Shown here piece after piece: positions 1 through 8,115 of a DNA stretch of 46,919 nucleotides. The position numbers and the translations under genes were made by a program. The first letter of the stretch is position 1. Every line of letters starts with the position of its first letter. The stretch is from Anaerolinea sp. (GTDB lineage Bacteria > Chloroflexota > Anaerolineae > Anaerolineales > Anaerolineaceae): the NCBI GenBank assembly GCA_013824865.1, contig PNON01000014.1:1-46919 (forward strand). The letters run 5' to 3'. The notes below the pieces were generated by a model. The model did no database searches, was not told the origin of the DNA, and saw only the letters and a list, made by a program, of their open reading frames with translations.

Positions 1-2590
1 CAGGTCTATGTTGATTGTGCGGACCAGGCTCCACAGACCGGCTTCATCATGGATATTGTAAGCACGCACACGCCAGTATTTTAACCCTTCCGTCAATGGG
101 GTCACAGCGACAGTGTGGTTTGTGTCTGGTGTATATTCGTAGTATTCCAACGGAACGGCAAAAGTGGCCAAATTGTCAATCTGGATCTCATAATAACTGG
201 CTCCCGCAGCCGCATTCCAGTTGAAGTCGGGGGTTGTATCGTTGGTTGCGAAACCGTTGGCCGGGCTGGTGAGCGCTGGTGCGCCTGGTATGGGCTGGCG
301 GATATCCACCATCCGCGAAGCAGACCACAAGCCCTCGTTCATGGCGGCATCACGTGATTTTACGCACCAGTACCAGATACCGACGCTCATAGCCGGCGGG
401 GTGTGGCTCAATCCAGCCTGGAAGGTGGATGTGTAGGCCGGGGAAGGGCAATTGGCGTCATTATCATAGCCGAACTGGTAGGCGTTGGCTCCGGCGGCAG
501 CCAGCCAGCTGAAGGTCGGCGTACCGCGCACGATGGCGTTGTTGATTGGTAGGTATAAGGCAGGCGCAGCCGGCGGCGTGGTGTCGATGGTGAGCGTTCG
601 CACCAGGCTCCACACGCCGGGTTCGATGTCAGCATTCATACCTCTTACACGCCAATATTTTAGCCCCTCAGTCAATGGGGTGTCGGCGGTGTAGGTCAGC
701 TCAGCGACATTGCGCAGCATTTCGACCGGGTCCGCGAAGGTGGCCAGGTTGTCGATCTGGATCTCATAAGATACTGCGTACGAAACCGCGTTCCATGTGA
801 ACGTAGGCGTGGTGTCATTAGACTGGAAGGCATTGACCGGGCTGGTCAGTACCGGGGCCAGTGGAAGGGGCGGATGAATGGTGAGAGTGCGGTAGGTGGA
901 CCAGGGTCCCCAGTTGGTGGCTGTATCGCGCGCTCTTACTCGCCAATACCAGGTGCCCAGAGCCATGTCGGGCGTTGGTTTGTGGCTGAGGAAGGCTACC
1001 CCGTCTGATGTATAGGTGGGAGCGACAAAGCCGGTGTCATCATCATACTGGAACTGGTACAGGTTGGCGCCAGCAGAAGCCAGCCAGCTGAAGGTGGGTG
1101 TGCCGCGGATGTTGGGGGCGTTGTCCAATGGTAGGCTGAGAACAGGCGCAGGCGGCGGGGTGGTATCGATGGTGATTGTGCGGGCAGCGCTCCATGGGCC
1201 TGGCTCATTGTAAGAATTCAGGGCACGTGCACGCCAGTACTTCAACCCATCCGTCAAAGTTGTGGCAGTGTAGCTGGTGTTGCTGCCTGTGGGTATTGCC
1301 GGGGAGGTGAAGGTGGCTACTGCATCCACCTGTATCTCGTAGGTAATCCCAGTTCCTGTAACCGGGTTCCAACTGAAATCAGGAGTATTGTCATTCGTCA
1401 GGAAACCGGTTGCCGGGCTGAGCAGCACAGGGGCAGCCGGAAGTGGCGGGCGGACGTGCACTGTGCGGTACGCGCTGTAAGCGGACCAGTTGCCATAGGC
1501 ATCCCCGGCTTTAACATGCCAGTAGAAATCGCCGTAGCTCATGGCGGGCGGCATATGCGAGAGCACGGTCAATTCACCGGTTGTATAGGGTGAGGTGAAG
1601 CTGGTGTTGTCTGCGTATTGGAAAATATACTTTGTGGCGGTGGCGGAAGCCAGCCAGGAGAAGGTGTTGGTGGTGGTGCGGACGGTCGCACCGTTAGCTG
1701 GCAGGCTGAGGACGGGTACCGGCGGCGGGGTCTTATCCACAATAAAGCTGCGGGCGGCGCTCCACGGGCCGGTCTCACTGTAGGTATTATAGGCGATCAC
1801 CCGCCAGTACCAGGTGCCGCCTGGCAATTCAGCCGGCGTCCAGTTGTTGCAGGCGGATCCGCAGGTGGCGGTGTAGTTGGGCGAGGCAAACGTGGATAGG
1901 TCGTCGATCTGGATATCGTACGCGTTGCCGCCGGATACCAGGTTCCATTGTAAATTGATCACGCCGCTGCCGGTAACATAAGCATTGGCAGGCGCGGTCA
2001 GCGTCGGGGCGGCCGGAAGCGGCGGGCGGACGTGCACTGTGCGGTACGCGCTGTAAGCGGACCAGTTGCCGTAGGCATCCCCGGCTTTGACATGCCAGTA
2101 GTAATCGTCGTCAATCATGACGGACGGTGTATGCGAGAGTACGGTCAAATCGCCAGTGGTATAAGGCGAGGTGAAGCTGGTGTTGTCCGCGTACTGGAAA
2201 ACATACTTGGTGGCGGTGGATGATGCCAGCCAGGAGAAGGCCGGTGTGCCGCGCACGGTCGCCAGGTCAGCCGGCAGGCTGAGGGTCGGCACCGGTGGGG
2301 CCGTCTTATCAATGACCACCGAGCGGGTGACACTCCACGGTCCGGCTGCGCCAGTGGCTGTCTTCCCACGCACCCGCCAGTACCAGGTCCCACCGGGAAT
2401 GGTGCTGTAGGAGTAAGTGGTCAGAGCAGTGCTGGCCGTCCCGTAATTGGGGCTGGCGAAGGTATTCAAGTCATCAATTTGGATCTCATAATTAGTTGCA
2501 CGGTCGGCGGCGTACCAGGCGAAAGTGAGGCCGCCATCGCCGGTAACAGAAGCATTGGCCGGGTAATTAAGGTCCGGCGCGGCCGGCAGG
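1..2590 (-). repeat. Tandem 576-bp coding repeats (pairs of Fn3-like domains)
   Basis: Equivalent repeat positions fall at about 315, 891, 1467 and 2043, exactly 576 bp (192 codons) apart. Each unit encodes two different Ig/Fn3-like domains, so the domains alternate A-B-A-B. The stretch around 1445-1500 is nearly identical to that around 2021-2076, which suggests recent duplication or gene conversion. The exact spacing keeps the reading frame. Confidence 0.85.
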
Positions 2591-4230
2591 AATGCAGACG
2601 AGTTAACCGTTACCCAGGATGTGCCTTCTCCCACGCGGGAGACGCCATAACCGATACGCATGTAGCCGCTCTCGCCCCAGCCGGGACCCCAGCTGTTGCG
2701 CAGGATCCAGGAACTGGTGGCGTCGTTCCAGCCCACCAGGATGATTTGATGGTTGGTGTATCCACCAGCGCAAACATCTGTGCTGTTCATGACTCCGGAG
2801 GTGTATGCATTAAAGTTAGTTCCAACACAAACACCGGCGGTGATGGGACCATAGGTGTAAATGGCATTTTTGATATGGTCCACGCTGGCTACGGTCCATT
2901 CGCTGCCGGTAACAAATGTCCAGCCGCTCAGTTGATAGGGGTGATTGTAAGCTACGGTGCAGGTACCATTGGTCGCAGTATAGGGTTTATCGGCTTCCAG
3001 CACCGCGCCGATGGCGGTCTGGCTGTAACCGAGAGTATTGTAGTGATAGGCATGCGCGGTCAGTCCGCCGCCGCAATCCCACCCGCTCTTATTGCAGGAG
3101 ATCAGGAACTGCTCCGAAAGATCGGTCAACAGTCCGCCGGCTTTGGCCAGCGCGGATTCCATGATGCCAACCGTACCGAAGGACCAGCAGCTACCACAAC
3201 CACCCTGGTTGCGCACTGCCGGGACAATGCCGTCGTTGCGCGCGTCATAAGCAGCAGGCGGCAGTACTTGCCCGGTAACCAGGCTTTCCAGCGCGCTCAT
3301 ATCATCGGTTTGCACCTGGCTCTGGGACATGTCAATGATCTTGGGGTTGGGGTCGGCCAGGTCAATAGCAGAAGGGGAATCAGTTAACTGGATGGTCAGG
3401 CGGCTTCTAGTGGTTGCATTTTCCCAGGAACGGCTGTACACCATCGCAAGTACTCCGGCACCATCCGAATTGGACTGCATGTGCACAGTTTGGGCTTCTG
3501 GCGAGCTGGAACCTGGATAGCGCTGATTAAAAGAGGGATCCCCGGTCTCAGTGAAGGTTGCACCTTCAGGCACTTCACCGCGCCACATATACCCGGTGGA
3601 AATGCGGCCTTCCAAGCTAACGTCAACTACAGCACCGGCTGTGGCTGGCAGCAGGATGGTGAGTTCAATTTTGCCGCCGAGGAAATCCACCACCGGGTTA
3701 AGGTCTTCATACACCGCCTGGCGGATCTGTTCCAGGCTCTGATCACCCGAGAGTTTGAGTTTGCCCTCCACGATCTCATAGGTCACCCCGTGGGCGGCCA
3801 GTTTGTTCAGGCAGTCATATTCAGGCGCGCCAAGAGCCGCAGCCTGTTCAGCGGTGATCTTGACCACGTAAGACCAGCCAAAAGTGGGCAGCGGTGTAGC
3901 GGTGGGGGTGGGCGTGACCGTCGGCGTTTCGGTGGGCGTCTCGGTAGGCGTTTCCGTTGGTGTCTCGCTGGCGGTCTCACTGGGCAGCAGGATCTCAAGC
4001 GTGGGCTCCAGCGTGGCTGTCGGTTCCGGGGTGGCCGTATCCGCCGGGAGTTCAGTCGGCAGCGGTTCCGGGGTCGACGTTTCAGTCAGGGTCTCGGTCA
4101 GCGTCTCGGCCGGTGTGGGTTCGTCCTGGGCGTGTACCAGGCTTTGGACGGAGAGGACCGGCATCAGGGACAGTATGATGATGGCGGTGATGAAAAGGCT
4201 GACTACGGAGAATTTTCTATTTTTGCTCAT
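1..4230 (-). CDS. Secreted papain-family (C1A) cysteine protease with chagasin-like inhibitor domain and fibronectin-like repeats, C-terminus beyond window
   Basis: An uninterrupted minus frame of 1410 codons starts at ATG 4230 behind a GAAGGA ribosome site and leaves the window at base 1 without a stop. Order of parts: signal peptide (residues 1-34, cleavage after LVHA), a Thr/Pro/Glu-rich linker (about 35-115), an unassigned segment, a domain resembling the chagasin I42 inhibitor family (about 190-290; STGYMW at 211-216 for the NPTTGY loop and SRSW at 266-269 for the RPW loop), then a C1A protease. Its active site is clear: oxyanion Gln342, Cys348 in GSCWSFG, His494 in NHQIILVGW, Asn512 in RNSWGPGWG. 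From about 547 to the edge lie roughly nine 96-residue Ig/Fn3-like repeats with WYWRVRA and GPWS motifs. Papain-family enzymes cleave peptide bonds. The inhibitor-like domain sits where a propeptide normally lies and may keep the enzyme latent (inference). Probably an extracellular or surface protease. Product identity is secure; the inhibitor call is by loop motifs only. Confidence 0.9.
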   Translation of the reverse strand, partial: MSKNRKFSVVSLFITAIIILSLMPVLSVQSLVHAQDEPTPAETLTETLTETSTPEPLPTELPADTATPEPTATLEPTLEILLPSETASETPTETPTETPTETPTVTPTPTATPLPTFGWSYVVKITAEQAAALGAPEYDCLNKLAAHGVTYEIVEGKLKLSGDQSLEQIRQAVYEDLNPVVDFLGGKIELTILLPATAGAVVDVSLEGRISTGYMWRGEVPEGATFTETGDPSFNQRYPGSSSPEAQTVHMQSNSDGAGVLAMVYSRSWENATTRSRLTIQLTDSPSAIDLADPNPKIIDMSQSQVQTDDMSALESLVTGQVLPPAAYDARNDGIVPAVRNQGGCGSCWSFGTVGIMESALAKAGGLLTDLSEQFLISCNKSGWDCGGGLTAHAYHYNTLGYSQTAIGAVLEADKPYTATNGTCTVAYNHPYQLSGWTFVTGSEWTVASVDHIKNAIYTYGPITAGVCVGTNFNAYTSGVMNSTDVCAGGYTNHQIILVGWNDATSSWILRNSWGPGWGESGYMRIGYGVSRVGEGTSWVTVNSSAFLPAAPDLNYPANASVTGDGGLTFAWYAADRATNYEIQIDDLNTFASPNYGTASTALTTYSYSTIPGGTWYWRVRGKTATGAAGPWSVTRSVVIDKTAPPVPTLSLPADLATVRGTPAFSWLASSTATKYVFQYADNTSFTSPYTTGDLTVLSHTPSVMIDDDYYWHVKAGDAYGNWSAYSAYRTVHVRPPLPAAPTLTAPANAYVTGSGVINLQWNLVSGGNAYDIQIDDLSTFASPNYTATCGSACNNWTPAELPGGTWYWRVIAYNTYSETGPWSAARSFIVDKTPPPVPVLSLPANGATVRTTTNTFSWLASATATKYIFQYADNTSFTSPYTTGELTVLSHMPPAMSYGDFYWHVKAGDAYGNWSAYSAYRTVHVRPPLPAAPVLLSPATGFLTNDNTPDFSWNPVTGTGITYEIQVDAVATFTSPAIPTGSNTSYTATTLTDGLKYWRARALNSYNEPGPWSAARTITIDTTPPPAPVLSLPLDNAPNIRGTPTFSWLASAGANLYQFQYDDDTGFVAPTYTSDGVAFLSHKPTPDMALGTWYWRVRARDTATNWGPWSTYRTLTIHPPLPLAPVLTSPVNAFQSNDTTPTFTWNAVSYAVSYEIQIDNLATFADPVEMLRNVAELTYTADTPLTEGLKYWRVRGMNADIEPGVWSLVRTLTIDTTPPAAPALYLPINNAIVRGTPTFSWLAAAGANAYQFGYDNDANCPSPAYTSTFQAGLSHTPPAMSVGIWYWCVKSRDAAMNEGLWSASRMVDIRQPIPGAPALTSPANGFATNDTTPDFNWNAAAGASYYEIQIDNLATFAVPLEYYEYTPDTNHTVAVTPLTEGLKYWRVRAYNIHDEAGLWSLVRTINIDL
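3923..3970 (-). repeat. 12-bp tandem repeat encoding TETP units
   Basis: Four consecutive 12-bp units (3923, 3935, 3947, 3959) encode Thr-Glu-Thr-Pro in the linker after the signal peptide of the protease. Such Thr/Pro linkers are typical spacers in secreted proteins and are prone to copy-number change. Confidence 0.75.
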
Positions 4231-4413
4231 GATTCCTTCACATATATTCGAAGTAAAATGACCACCTGGTTCAACGAATGTTTATGGATAAATCCACATT
4301 AAAACAAGGATGTAAATAATATCTAACCCTAATTTAACTATAGCACGAAATGCTACAGTTACAAGCGAATTTCATCTCACGAATTGCGTGTCTATTTTGA
4401 CTGTCCATTGCTT

Positions 4414-4637
4414 TGTCATGTTGAGTGGAGCAACGCGGAACGAAACATCTCTCCGTGCTGGCGTAGGGATCCTTCGCTGCGCTCAGGATGACAAATGGGC
4501 TCAGGATGATAAATGGGCTCAGGATGACAAAACAGGTCAAACTGGCACCAATCTGTCATGTTGAGTGGAGCAACGCGGAACGAAACATCTCTCCGTGTTG
4601 GCGTAGGGATCCTTCGCTGTGCTCAGGATGACAAATG
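4414..4637. repeat. Two copies of an 84-bp imperfect palindromic intergenic repeat
   Basis: Copies at 4414-4497 and 4554-4637 differ at only two positions. Within each copy the left end (TGTCATGTTGAGTGGAGC) is an imperfect inverted repeat of the right end (GCTGCGCTCAGGATGACA), so each could fold into a long hairpin. Similar 'GTCATCCTGAGC' repeats are, to my knowledge, widespread in bacterial genomes and often mis-annotated as small proteins. This spacer (4231-4688) shows no convincing gene. Confidence 0.75.
4481..4534. repeat. 18-bp tandem triplication at the end of the first palindromic repeat
   Basis: The unit GCTCAGGATGACAAATGG occurs three times head to tail (4481, 4499, 4517) with single-base changes. 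It extends the right arm of the first 84-bp repeat. A partial echo appears at 4638-4660. Confidence 0.7.
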
Positions 4638-4688
4638 AACAGGATGACAAACGGGCTCAGGTCAAGATAAGCAGACTCCCTTAAACCA

Positions 4689-5957
4689 TCAACCAGGAAG
4701 TGTTTGGGTTGGGACGAGAGCCTTCTTCTGGGTGAAGAAAAGCACAAACCCCAGCATGCGCAAACCGGCAGCCACCATCAACGCGCCTGAAATGCCAATG
4801 GTATCCGCCAGCAAAGTGCCTAATAGCGGAAAAACAACCGCTGCCAGGTATTGCATGCTCTGCGCGAACGAAACAAAAGTGGCGCTATATTCCACCGGGA
4901 TGGTGCGCATCAGCTCATCGAAGAAAACCAGGTCAAGGCCAGCCTGGAATAGGCCGCCAAATATGGCCAGTACCACCACCAACTCCACCCGGCCGCTTAA
5001 GGCTACCAGCAGCGGGTATAACGACAGACCGAAGGTGGTCCACAGGAGCACCATGCGGGTGCCATGTTTGCGCGAGCGGTTGACCCAAAAGAAATAGCCG
5101 AAGATCATCACTGCTGTGGCAGTAGTGCTGATGATACTGATCCAGGCATCAGAGGCTTGCAGCTTGCGCACATAGAAGAGCGGGAAGAGCGGGGCAGCAA
5201 GGGAGATGCCGGAAAAATAAATGAAGCGCCGGATGGCAAAATGGATGAAGGGTTTTTCACTGATAATGAGTTGCCAGTATTCCTTGAATCGCAATGCCAG
5301 GTTCCGGGGCGGATTTGCTGGTGGGATATTTCGTTGTGGCAGCTCAAGGCGGCTGGAATAGTAGTAGCTGATCAGCCCACCGAGGGAGAGCGTGATGAAC
5401 ACGGACTGGTAGTTGATCGGGAAACCCACTCGATGCAGAACCTGGCCGACGATCACCACCATGATCGCGGTTGTGAAGCCCATGATCGACCAGCGGCGGG
5501 ACATAAGTTCAAAGCGGCCGGATGGACCCGCAACGGTATTCATCACCACACTGAACAGGATGGCTACCACGGTCTGCGGCAGGGTGGCTAAAGCCCAAAT
5601 GCCCAGTACCGCCGCCACCAGGTATTTTTCAGGGACGAGAAAGGGCGCCAGCCCGGTGAGTGTGAAGGAGAGCAGTACCAGCAGACGGGCGGTGCTAAAC
5701 CAGGGGATGATGTTGGATTTGCGTTGCAGGTAGCCTCCAATCACCAGCGCGAGAAGCAGCCCGGTGAAAGCAGGCATGGAAGTCAGCAGCCCAACCTGAA
5801 AATTTGTGGCGCCCAGGCGGGTGAGAAAGACAGGTAAAAATGGTGCAGCCGCGTTAGCCAGGCCAATGCCAACGGCATCGACCTGCACGAACAGAAAATT
5901 CTTTTTATTGATCTCTTGCCCGATTTGAGGCGTTGTGAACCACTTATAAAGGGACAA
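4689..5957 (-). CDS. Major facilitator superfamily transporter
   Basis: A 422-residue, strongly hydrophobic protein with about twelve predicted membrane segments and the usual MFS length. The N-terminal half begins with a segment (VDAVGIGLANAAAPFLPVFL) followed by a cytoplasmic loop carrying GYLQRKSN, which corresponds to the family's loop 2-3 region. MFS proteins move small solutes across the cytoplasmic membrane by secondary transport; nothing here identifies the substrate. The frame's first start is a TTG at 5957 without a good ribosome site, so the true start is uncertain; an in-frame GTG just before the first membrane segment is the alternative. It is transcribed away from typA and looks monocistronic. 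Confidence 0.8.
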   Translation of the reverse strand: MSLYKWFTTPQIGQEINKKNFLFVQVDAVGIGLANAAAPFLPVFLTRLGATNFQVGLLTSMPAFTGLLLALVIGGYLQRKSNIIPWFSTARLLVLLSFTLTGLAPFLVPEKYLVAAVLGIWALATLPQTVVAILFSVVMNTVAGPSGRFELMSRRWSIMGFTTAIMVVIVGQVLHRVGFPINYQSVFITLSLGGLISYYYSSRLELPQRNIPPANPPRNLALRFKEYWQLIISEKPFIHFAIRRFIYFSGISLAAPLFPLFYVRKLQASDAWISIISTTATAVMIFGYFFWVNRSRKHGTRMVLLWTTFGLSLYPLLVALSGRVELVVVLAIFGGLFQAGLDLVFFDELMRTIPVEYSATFVSFAQSMQYLAAVVFPLLGTLLADTIGISGALMVAAGLRMLGFVLFFTQKKALVPTQTLPG

Positions 5958-6136
5958 TGTAAATATCCGGTGAGGAGGATAGCCTTATCATATCATCAAT
6001 CCCTTTATCAACAATTACGGTTCATAAAAAGAAATACCGATAAAACCGATTCCGGGTGGAACAAGATACTTATGATAAAATTATAGGTTGCCCCAGTTAG
6101 TTCAGCGGGGTTACAATTTGAAAGGATTAGTCAGGT

Positions 6137-7990
6137 ATGGCAGTAATACGAGAAGATATTCGCAACGTGGCGATCATTGCCCATGTTGATCATGGAAAAA
6201 CCACCCTTGTGGATGGCTTGTTGCGACAGGCGCACACTTTCCGCGCCAATCAGCAGGTGATGGAACGCGTGATGGATTCGAATGACCTGGAAAGGGAGCG
6301 GGGCATTACCATCCTGGCAAAAAATACTGCCATTGTCATTGAAAACCCAAAGACTGGATTACCGGTGAAGATCAACATCGTGGATACACCTGGACACGCA
6401 GATTTTGGCGGCGAGGTGGAACGCGTGATGAACATGGTGGATGGCGTCCTGCTGCTGGTGGATGCCGCTGAAGGCCCCATGCCGCAAACTCGTTTTGTTT
6501 TAAAGAAGGCATTAGAGATGGGGCACAAAGCCATCCTGGTGGTCAATAAAATGGATCGCAAGGACGCGGACCATGAAACCACCATCAATGACACTTTCGA
6601 TCTATTCATAGATTTGGGTGCGGAGGAGCGCCAGGCGGAATTTCCGATTATTTATGCCAATGCCATTACCCAGCAGGCAGGGTTGACACCCGCCATGGGT
6701 CCGGACTTAATGCCCTTGTTTGAGACGATTCTCGATTTCATTCCTGGTCCAACCGTGGAGCCGGATGCAGCGTTGCAGCTACTGGTGACCAACCTGGGTT
6801 ATGACGAATACCGCGGCATTACCGCTGTCGGAAGGATCTTCGCCGGCACGATGAAAGCTGGTCAACAGATCGCCCGCATCACCGCGGATGGCAGTATCAA
6901 AATGGATAAGATCCCATATCTTTATATATTCAAAGGTCTGGAAAAAGTTGAAGTGGACGAAGTGAAAGCCGGCGATATCATCGCGGTTGCCGGATTGGAA
7001 GAGATCGTGATCGGGGATACCATTGCTGACCCAATAAACCCGGTGGCGCTGCCGCGCATCAGCGTGGAAGAACCCACTGTGCGCATGACCTTTGGCGTAA
7101 ACACCTCACCTTTCACGGGCAGGGAAGGAAAGTGGAGCACTTCCCGCAAGATTCGTGAAAGATTATTTGATGAATTACGAAAAGATGTCGCTTTGCGCGT
7201 AGCCGATACCGAAACATCGGATACCTTCCTGGTATCCGGGCGGGGTGAGCTGCATCTGGCCATCCTCATCGAAAACATGCGCCGCGAAGGATACGAGTTC
7301 CAGGTGTCTAAGCCGGAAGCCATCCTGAAAAAGGGGGAGAATGGGGAGATGTTGGAGCCATTCGAAGAGTTATCCATCACTACCAGCCAGGACACAGTGG
7401 GAGTGGTGGTGGAATTGCTGGGCACCCGGCGCGCGCTGATGGAAGAGATGGTGAATACCACCGAAAACACTGTGTACATGCGCTACACCGTCCCGACCCG
7501 CGGTTTGCTGGGATTCCGCTACCAGTTTCTTACGGCCACGCGCGGTCATGGGGTGATAAATACCATATTTAAAGGCTACTTTCCCCACGCCGGACCAATT
7601 ACATCCCGAAATACAGGCTCGGTCGTGGCCTGGGAGGCTGGCACAACCAATAATTTCGGGCTCAAGAATGCCGAAGAACGGGGAACGTTATTTATTGGCC
7701 CTGGCGTAGAGGTCTACGAAGGTATGGTGATTGGAGAATACACCCGGCCAATGGATATTGCTGTCAATGTGTGCAAGAAAAAGCATCTTACCAATATGCG
7801 TTCGTCCAACAAGGATATAGAAGTCCGGCTGACCACACCACGCAATCTTAGTCTGGATGAAGCCATAGAATACCTGACAGATGATGAGCTGCTGGAGGTT
7901 ACACCAATAAATTACCGCATCCGTAAGCGTATCTTGAGCACGGATGACCGCGGAAAGATGGTAAAAGCCACACGTAAAGGTGAAGAATAA
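6137..7990 (+). CDS. typA: Translational GTPase TypA/BipA
   Basis: A 617-residue protein with the translation-factor GTPase motifs in order: [10 protein letters not shown] (G1), RGITI (G2), DTPGH (G3) and NKMD (G4), followed by EF-G-like domains and the BipA-specific C-terminal domain. BipA is a ribosome-binding GTPase that helps large-subunit assembly and stress adaptation, acting in the cytoplasm. Length matches the family (about 605-615). The ATG at 6137 follows AAAGGA with good spacing. It stands alone, divergent from the MFS gene, and is closed by a strong terminator directly after its TAA. Confidence 0.97.
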   Translation: MAVIREDIRNVAIIAHVDHGKTTLVDGLLRQAHTFRANQQVMERVMDSNDLERERGITILAKNTAIVIENPKTGLPVKINIVDTPGHADFGGEVERVMNMVDGVLLLVDAAEGPMPQTRFVLKKALEMGHKAILVVNKMDRKDADHETTINDTFDLFIDLGAEERQAEFPIIYANAITQQAGLTPAMGPDLMPLFETILDFIPGPTVEPDAALQLLVTNLGYDEYRGITAVGRIFAGTMKAGQQIARITADGSIKMDKIPYLYIFKGLEKVEVDEVKAGDIIAVAGLEEIVIGDTIADPINPVALPRISVEEPTVRMTFGVNTSPFTGREGKWSTSRKIRERLFDELRKDVALRVADTETSDTFLVSGRGELHLAILIENMRREGYEFQVSKPEAILKKGENGEMLEPFEELSITTSQDTVGVVVELLGTRRALMEEMVNTTENTVYMRYTVPTRGLLGFRYQFLTATRGHGVINTIFKGYFPHAGPITSRNTGSVVAWEAGTTNNFGLKNAEERGTLFIGPGVEVYEGMVIGEYTRPMDIAVNVCKKKHLTNMRSSNKDIEVRLTTPRNLSLDEAIEYLTDDELLEVTPINYRIRKRILSTDDRGKMVKATRKGEE

Positions 7991-8001
7991 TAAAACAAAA
8001 C

Positions 8002-8040
8002 ACCGCTCCCTGGATAATTCGAGGGGAGCGGTTTTCTATT
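8002..8040. terminator. Rho-independent terminator between typA and the ABC exporter operon
   Basis: ACCGCTCCC and GGGGAGCGGT pair into a GC-rich stem with a 12-base loop and are followed by TTTTCTATT on the plus strand. On the minus strand the hairpin is followed by GTTTTGTTTTA, so it can serve both convergent genes. Confidence 0.85.
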
Positions 8041-8115
8041 AATGTCTACTCTTCACATGCTTAATGAGTCACATAATTAGTCCAGGCGCAGCATAGATGT
8101 GAACCTTTTCCTCTA

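Noticed and set aside
2479..3387. 302-codon plus-strand open frame
   Set aside because: It is the antisense of the papain-like protease, whose minus frame shows catalytic residues and domain motifs; the plus frame has no recognisable domain.
3481..4302. 273-codon plus-strand open frame with Arg/Gly-rich composition
   Set aside because: Antisense of the Thr/Pro/Glu linker and signal peptide of the same protease; the composition comes from the linker repeats.
4481..4534. Possible CRISPR array
   Set aside because: The 18-bp repeats are directly adjacent, with no spacers and no cas genes.
4334..4747. Two short minus-strand open frames
   Set aside because: They consist mostly of the 84-bp palindromic repeats, a well-known source of false small proteins.
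5064..5591. 175-codon plus-strand frame opposite the MFS gene
   Set aside because: Shadow of the membrane protein on the other strand; charged, no domain, no ribosome site.
6922..7479. Minus-strand frame of 185 codons inside typA
   Set aside because: Ser/Arg-rich antisense shadow of a clearly identified GTPase.
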